This document shows positions 10,401 to 19,400 of a stretch of DNA of 64,000 nucleotides, piece after piece. Each line of letters begins with the position of its first letter. The stretch's first letter is position 1. The stretch spans positions 11,578,303 through 11,642,302 of the forward strand of contig NC_087075.1 of the NCBI RefSeq assembly GCF_026151205.1, given 5' to 3'. A program made the position numbers and the translations under genes. The DNA is from Bolinopsis microptera. Lineage: Eukaryota; Ctenophora; Tentaculata; Lobata; Bolinopsidae. Under the pieces are notes generated by a model. The model saw only the letters and a list, made by a program, of their open reading frames with translations, did no database searches and was not told the DNA's origin.

Positions 10401-13400
10401 CATAAAATCAGGCTATGATGTTTTCATACAACTCTTTACCAACTCTTTACATCACAACTTAACTCTGCCTGGTTGCTAGGTACCACGACAGGAGTACTTT
10501 GACCAGTTACAAGAGCTGATGGAGCCTATGTGTAGCCCCGGCCTCTTTGCTAAACTATTCCATCCTGACTTCAAACAGCACAACGAGGCACTCAATATAC
10601 TGATCAGTAAGTTTGGGTTTTTTTAAATAAATAAAAAACTAAATAATTAAATAATTTAAAAAAGGTTTGGGTTAAAATCCGATATATTTTATTTGCTAAT
10701 TCTCACCAAGTCTGTTTCGAAAGATTCTGTGATCCCCTTCAAGATTCGGTGACTGCTTAGATTCGGTGACCCTCCTGTTGAACCATGTCCATTTTCCAGT
10801 CAGATTGTTACATATTTTACACCAGTAGCTAAAATTTGTAAAGTTCAAAGCATATCAAAGATTATAAAATAAACTTGCTCTTCAGCTATAATCCCAACAC
10901 ATATGCCGGAGATAAAACAGTCGCTAGATCTCTTGCTCAAGTGGATTAGTCTGAGGTTCTTTGATACCAATACTTCAGTTCTTCTTGCTGCTCTCGACTG
11001 GTTTGTAATTAACCTATTTCTTAATTAGCTCTTTAGCTCTTAATTAATTCTTAATTAATACGAAATTTTAGCAGAAGATTTCTGATCTATGAATATTAAG
11101 GGGGCATACACCAAAACAGTGGTTTGTGCCGTCCAGACCAAATGACCTCATAGGCAGTTCAGTGACTATCTAGCGCACCGTTTCCACACCAAAAAAAGAT
11201 ATTTTGAGAATACCTATTTTTGTAATCGAGCATTTCCTGGTTAAGAGTGCAATTTTCGGAAAATTAATTTTTTGGTTGAGACGCTATAAGTTAATCATTT
11301 CTTGCGTTATCGAGTTGAAATTTTGCTCGCCGTTTATTCACATCTATTTCAAGGTGTGTGTAAAATCTATATATTTCGTTCGATTATGTATAAACTTATT
11401 ATAATCCACAGGATATGTTTTTGCAATTTATGATAAAATCAGCTCGATTACAATTACAATAACCTTATCATGTAACTATTTCAGGTTATCTAAATGTTTC
11501 GAGGCCTTGAGAGAAGATGACTACATATTGTTAGAGCAAGAAGGATCCGCCTTCATGCCGTATCTTATCATAAAGGTAAGTTACGGAGAGTCACAGCACA
11601 GGACTATAAGATGTTAAACAGCATCCAGTTTATTTGCCACTGTATGTTAATAATGCTCTACTGTTCCTTGGTGTCCTATACGCTTTGAACTGCTTGATAT
11701 AAAACCGAAGGCTCGGAGTTTTTTGTACTTAATAGCCTATTGTTTAATACGATCAGAGCTAACAATCACAATATTACAGTTGGGAGACAGCAAAGAGCCT
11801 GTAAGGAAGAGTGTTCAGGCGCTATTTAACGAACTGTGCTACATCTATCCTGCTTCTAGAACCTTCTACCACCTTAGTGAAGGTAGGTAGTGGTGGCGTT
11901 GTTGTGTTGCTTACTCTTTTAAATGGACAAACTATCATAGATTCCAGGAGCAAATCTAACTAACAGTAAGAACTAATTTAACTAAGCTCAATAAGAACGT
12001 ATTAATCTATAACAAGAAAAACGTATAGTTAACTGCCAATGATCAGGTCTAAAAGTAAAGAACAGTAGACAGAGAAGTGGTGTTCTAGATCAGCTAACAA
12101 AGCTCATCCTGGAGAATGGTATAGAAGTTTGTCAACCAACCCCTAAAAAAGCGTTCGAGGCGGTCGCTTCCTTCATAGGCGATAAGGACAATTCCGTCCG
12201 GTAAGATTGTGAATACTGTGCTCTGATTGGTTGGTTTGTTTAACGTGGTGTGAATACTGTGCTCTAATTGCATTGGTTGGTTCGTTTCATGTGGTGTGAA
12301 TACTGTGCTCTGATTGGTTGGTTTGTTTCACGTGGTGTGAATACTGTTTTCTGATTGGTTTATTTCAGAATGGCAGCGTTGAACTGCTGCGTAGCTGGTT
12401 GGAATTACATCGGAGAAAGCATTAAGAAAATGTGTGGTACCCTCAATGATAAAGATCTAGGTCAGTGAAAACTATATGATAATTGTTTTACTCAACTATA
12501 AAATGATAGAAGAGCATTTGTTGCGAAAAACTCGACGTGATGGTGCGTTGGTATAAGCTCGAGAGCAGCATTTCACTCATGTTAGGTCGAAGGAGAGGCA
12601 AATTATACATATAAAGTTTCATCACTATAATAACACCCATAATTAAGCTTGTTTTTGAAACTTGGTAACCTTGTCAGGAATGTTGGAAGAGCGTATTAAA
12701 AGAGGAGGTAAACGTATAGCCAGCCCTCCTAAAGCTAAAACTTCGGTATGTTGTCCGCCGGATTCATTCAATGTGCTCATCAAATCTTAAAAACTATATA
12801 TAACTGGTTGCATCGTTTTCAGCCTTTTCCAAGAGATTTCAATATCTTATAATAATAGTAAACTGCTACTTATTACATTGGCTATAATTCTTCGTAACGT
12901 GCCATTCTTTTGTAGCTGCAGTAACCGCACATAGCATTCCCAACATGAACAGTCAAACCCTGTTCTTATATTTTCAGAAATAAGGCTTAAATTCAGATTT
13001 TCTGAAACGTAGCCACAAACACTTTTTTAATCAACAAAGCCCATTTAAGCGTGGTTGTAGTAAAAGGGGTTTGACTTATTGTACAATATGTGTGAACTGT
13101 GAGTGTTAACTGTTTCTTGTTTTCTTCTCAGCAGAAGAGTAAAAGTCAGGCCGCTATTGAGCCTGTGTCTGAGCCTCAGGTGCGTGCAGCATGCTCACTT
13201 TTATGCTCACTTTTATGCTCACTATCTTGCTCACTTTCATGCTTACTTTTACGCTCACTTTTACGCTCACTTTTATGCTCACTTTCATGCTTACTTTTAC
13301 GCTCACTTTTACGCTCACTTTTACGCTCACTTTCATGCTCACTTTCATGCTTACTTTTACGCTCACTTTCAATAATTTCGAATGCTTACTTTCATACTCA

Positions 13401-16400
13401 CTATCATGTTCACTATCATGTTCACTTTTATGTTCACTTTTATGCTCACTTTTATGCTCACTTTCATGCTCACTTTCATGCTCACTTTCATGCTCACTTT
13501 CATGCTCACTTTCATGCTCACTTTCATGCTCACGTTTATGCTCACTTCTTTCCACTCTGACTAATAATGACTCTGACCCTGACTTACTTTCACAATCTCA
13601 CTCTGACTTTGGCTTTGAACTTTGGCTTTCATTCGGGCATTTTACTTTTGCTTCCTTTCAAGTCTCTAGGCGTGACTTATAACTTTTACTTCAACAATCT
13701 CGTTTGATTAGAACACGTGAACACAGTATGAGCACACACAAAGCTATCAAATCTCCACGTCTCTGCAATTTCAAACAAGTCTAGACTTTCAGACCTTTTG
13801 TTGACTTAGCTGAGCACACATTCGAAGACTGTACACAGTACATAAGACTACATTAACATAGACAGATTAACATTTTTACCCATTAGAGTTTTCAACTTTT
13901 CATCATTGGTTCTCTTTAACTGTTCAATGGAAATTTGAAAGTTTAAATCTCATTATAGTAGGAAGTTACCAGTACCTCCATTATGATAACCATAAAACCT
14001 GCTCTTTAGACCAGTTCTTCTTCACAGAAACCAAAAGCAGAGGCAGCTGTTGAACTAGATGATATTCCTGTGGAGATACCAGATGAACCAGTCAGGTCCC
14101 CCTCCCCTCCACCTCCTCCTCCTCCTAAGAAACGTGGCGAGTTCTACATTGATTACTCGGTGAGTGGTGATATTAGATAAAACTGTGTTAACTTTGTTCG
14201 TTGTGTTAACTGTTAACATGTTAGCTTTGTTCGTTGTTAACTTTGTTCGTTGTTGTCAGTTATCATTGTTATTTGTTAGAAATCTTTTGTAGACTAATTT
14301 TTTTCGGTTACGTTTTGACTTTGACTTACCAGAGACTGGATGAAATTTACTATGCTATTTTTAGTGAGGTTTGCGTAAGTTGCTGTTGTGGCCGTATCAA
14401 AACTTGCTGTTATCCGAAGATATTATAATTTGAAGTTTAAACCACGGCCGTCACACCCTGACTATCTAATTTCTACCCTAGCTTTTTACACCATACACAG
14501 TTATAGTTCTGTTTGATTTTAAAGAATGAGGGGAGCTTGTGAAAGTTTTTTTCTCGTGCAAATCTTTCTATAACATTAATCGTATAAACCACTTTAGTGA
14601 AATTCGTAAAGTTGTATATCATTCGCGCGCCGAGATATCCAGCCAAAACAATTTGAACCTTTGACGTCACTTTAGTCTCCTGCTCTGATCCGCGCATATA
14701 GAAATGCAGGTAAAATGAGCGTACGGGCCGACTAAATTACTAATTAAGAATATATTAACAATTTACGATACTAGCGAACCTCTAACCAATGGAGAGGAGA
14801 CTTTTTATGACCGGTTGAAGAAAGAATTATTAGCCTACGATAACCATGAGCCGAGATACACCTGAAATAAGATTGAAGTCACACAGAAAAGCATGTAAAT
14901 TATGTATATTTATAGCTCCCAACGTAACACCTAGCAACTCCCTATATTGTACCACAGTTGATATATCAACATGTCATATCAACACAACACGGTCCTAATA
15001 AAAATGGATCGGGTAGGTATGAAATGCATGTCTTTATTCCAGTTGGAGTAGGACAAGTATGAAAAGACTCCTCTCCATTGGTTATAGGTTTGCTAGTATC
15101 GTAAATTGTTAATATATTCTTTATCAGTAATTTCGTCGGCCCGTACGCTCATTTTACCTGTATTTCGATATGCGCGGATCAGCGCAGGAGACTAAAGTGA
15201 CGTCACAGCCCAAAATTGCTATCAGCCAATAGGAGCGCGGCGAATTATCGATTACACAGTCCGGTGTATTTTTTGATTCTACACACTTTCGCAGGACTTA
15301 AACGCGAATATTAAGAAGTAAATTCTAAGCTCCCCTCATCCTTTAATGTTCTTTATTATATATAGATATATGGAATTTTTTATACTTAATATATTTACTA
15401 AAATACACTTACTAAAATATGTTTACTAAAATATATTTACTTCAATATATTATCAACTTGAATATATTTACTCGAATATATTAATATGTTCAATATCTTT
15501 AATATTTAATGAAAGCTCCACCCCTGACAGAACCTGAAACCAGTACAAATGAGGACACACACCCGACAGACAGAGATAGCAGTTGACGATCTGACAGACT
15601 TTACTCCTCCTGAGTTCAACTTTTTCAAGGTAAATCCTCTGGTGGTAGCACGTGTTGTAGCACGTGTAGTAGCACGTGTAGTAGCACGTGTTGTAGCACG
15701 TGTTGTTTAAAGAGTTAGTCACGTGTTCATTTAAGAGCACGTGTTCTTTTAAGAGTTAATCACGTGTTCTTTTAAGAGCACGTGTCTTTTAAGAGTTACC
15801 CGGCCGGCTCACAAGCATTGTATTTGTAGAGTACTTATTAATATCTACGGCTGTTTGGGGTGCCAATTTACAGCTTCTGTGTGTCAGCACTCAATTTAGC
15901 CAAATTCTGCTATTTATCATCCTTCTTACAGACCGATTATTACTACTATAAAATAACGAAGCCAAATAATTAGTTTCCTGATTTAGTCAGACCGATTGAC
16001 ACTGCTATTCTTTTCGCATTATTTATAACTAATAAATTGTTAAACGGCTGTTTAATTCTACTGATTAAATTTCCTATCAGACATTTGAACTATCTAAATT
16101 CCCGAAATCCAGAATCCTATACTCTATCTTTTAACAGACTGCTAATTAACTAATTAACTAATTAATTACTCACTATCTTGTTATCGTCCGACGCCTATAA
16201 CACGTGTATATAACACGTGTGATTATTGTATAACACGTGTGATTATTGCAGTACAGCCCCGTGGTAATGGACATAGAAGGTATCAACATCAGGGACGTAG
16301 AGGAGATAAACTACGACCTGGTTGAGAAGGTTGGGAACCTTCGGCACCCTATGATATCAGTTGTTATAGAGACGGTATCCGATCTTAACAACATGCTCAA

Positions 16401-19400
16401 AGACCCACAAAATACGGCACTTTTCAAAAAGTAATATATATTTATTTTTTTTTAATTTCATATATTTGTTTTAAAAAAGTAAGATATTAACAAGAAGTGT
16501 TATTAACACTGAACACTTTCTGATTAGCAACAATCAATGATTGTTTTTACTAGAAAAGGTCTGTCAGCTAATTAACTAATCGATTAATTAAGATTTAAGA
16601 GCGATCACTGATCAGTTAATCCATTACTTCTGCTAATTAACTAATTAACTAATTAACTAATAAATCACCACAGTTACGTTAACAACCTGATAATGAGCGC
16701 TATCTCCCAATTAACTCACTTCCCTGGGGGAGAGGACGAGAGGGAACTAACTGTGTACCGGGCTATTACCAGTATCATCATGCAAGTTATCAACAATGAG
16801 ACTCTTGCCAAGGAGGTGATCATATAGCTATACTCAATGTTTTAAGTAATTAATTTGTTTTTACAATTAATTCATAACATTTATCAATAACAACACGCTT
16901 TATATATTAAACTGACGCCTCCGTGTACCAGATATCAACTGATTACATTAAGAAGATCTGCAGACTTTTCTTAGCGGTTCTATCCGAGGAACAGAAGTCT
17001 AGTCCTACTATCGAGACTCTGATTAAAGGTAACCTGAAAATCTCCTAACAGTCACTTTTAAAATTAATTATCCAATTATCTAGAAGTAGTATTTTTATAT
17101 TTTACTGATACATGTATTATTTGGCTCCTTCGTGATCAGCAAAAAGTCCTTTATGGACTTATACTTCATAGTACTGTACATTGTGTAATTAACTAATTAA
17201 TTATAATTAACTGATTAATTATGATTAACTAATTAATTATAATATCCTAATTACCCAACTCCAAGGAGTTAACGCGCTAGTTATCCGGCTGCTGACAAAC
17301 TGTAGCACTGGCCGTGCTATCAGCGCACTTGTGGCACACATGGACTCCTTGTTGAGCGAGTCTGGTCGCAGTAGAAGTCCCAAGGTACCTACTTTGCTGC
17401 TTTGGTTGGGGATCTTTTTTTTTATTTTTGTCCATGCGGTACCCTATTTTCTGAAGATGGACAAAATCGTATGGAAAAAATGGACAAAAAACATGATCCC
17501 CTTTGGTTTCGATTAGAATATTTGGTTCTAGTGACTACTGAATATAGATTTCAGTTTGATTATTGGTGCCTAATTGAGTTGTTATATCTGGTTGATGAAT
17601 TTGAAATAGTTATCGATTTGGTTTGTCAAACTGCTGATTATCCAGGAACTCGAAATACTTTTGAAGTGCTTGTGGAAGTTGATGTCCAGACTGGAGAAGG
17701 AATTTGATCTGACTGCTGCTGAACGGAATGAGATTTTAGTGCTCCTCGCTCGATTCTTGAGAAGGTAACTGGAGTTTTATTTAATAATTTAGAAAAAGTA
17801 ATTTAATTACTTTATTCGAACAAATTTAATGTCGATGATTCAAACTGTGTTAATGAAATTGATCAGTTATAAAGAATATAATATGTTTACATGGTTGAAA
17901 CAATTTTATTCCGTAATTTAAAATGTGTTCACTGTTATCCTTGATAGCTATTTAAAAATTAAGCTCCAAAATCCAAATACAAAATTATCATAAACATTCA
18001 GCACCTAGCCACAAGATAATCCCTCACATCATAATCCACACAAATCTCCTCCAACACCCATTCCTCACACGTGACCACACTTTTTAACCAGCTCCACTTC
18101 CTCAGAGGGACCCTGACCCTCCAACCATCCTCACCCCCACCTGACCACACAGGGTACCAGTACATGCGATCTGCCCTCACTACATCGTGTTTATGTACCT
18201 CACTGCTGTCGTGTTTATTAGATAGTTCTATTTTAGAGCGCCCGAATCTACGGAGGGTGAACCCACATTGAGACCGCGCGTTACAGTCAGTCACTCCAGG
18301 GTGGTCCATCTTGAAATCGTATAGACGAGGGTTTTCTATTCCTAGTGTATCTTTACAAGATTTGACTATCGGTGATTGTAGCCTTTCCTCCCCAACCAAA
18401 TGTAGGTTATCGTAGTGTGAGCATACCTTGTTGTTCTTCACCATCATGTTTAGAAGTTTCATAAACTGATCCTTGTTGTCTTCTTCACTGAACTCCAGTG
18501 CAGATATAAACATGTTGATGTACTCTGGAGATACCCTCTGCAGGGGTACACTTTGGCACAAGTTCTCCAAACTCTCTAAAAATGCGGTTATCTCCGTTGA
18601 GCTGAGGTTAATCTCGAGTGTTACTTTTGATATCATGTCTATGACAGCGTACATGTTCTTGATCCTACCTGTTGTTATAAGACAAATAATGCTTGTCAGG
18701 CTTGTACACTCAGTGTATAGCGCCCCACATTCAGTGGAATCCCAGATAACATTCACATTTTTAACTGATCCTCGTCGTCTTAAAGCCAGGGAGGCTCGTC
18801 TCGTGGTTTCAGTCAGTTTCAACACGAACATCTGATCATCGTGGGATAAATCCTTCATTTCTGATAACCGATCAAATATTTCGTTAACCTCCCCAAGTTG
18901 CTCACATAACGGGCCCGGCCAATTTACGTGTTGTAACAAGAACCTGCTGTTCTTATCTAACGTGTCCTGGCTGATAAAACGATCTAGAATAATCTGTAGC
19001 ATGATCTTTGTGTTAGCGCCAGACAGATGCAGTAAGAACCGCAAATGATCTGTACTCAGTTGCTCCTTGTTATCTTTAACATAGTTAGATATAAAGGTTG
19101 TGTTATCTTTAAACCGTCTCTTTAAGATAAACCTCACCATGAAGTTACCTAGTTTCCATTTACTGAATATGTAATAACACTCATTAAAAAGAAAGAACAG
19201 CGAGTGGTAACTAGGGGTATCTATAGTCTCTTGTATCTTTTTAACCAGCCACTCCCTACACTGAGCAATCAGCCAAGATATCTGATAAACAACTGATAAC
19301 TTGTGAAGTTCTCTAAACTGGTAATCTGCAATGTCATCCAGCTTCTCGTCCTCTATAGCCTTTAGAAACTTGATCACTATTTCTGGGGTAAAGTCCTCTA

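Noticed and set aside
13099..13682. Several overlapping frames (LTFMLTF, HFHAHFHAHF, HESEHESEHE) in both strands
   Set aside because: They come from a 12-bp intronic minisatellite whose unit is a multiple of three, so frames stay open by chance; real CKAP5 exons flank it.
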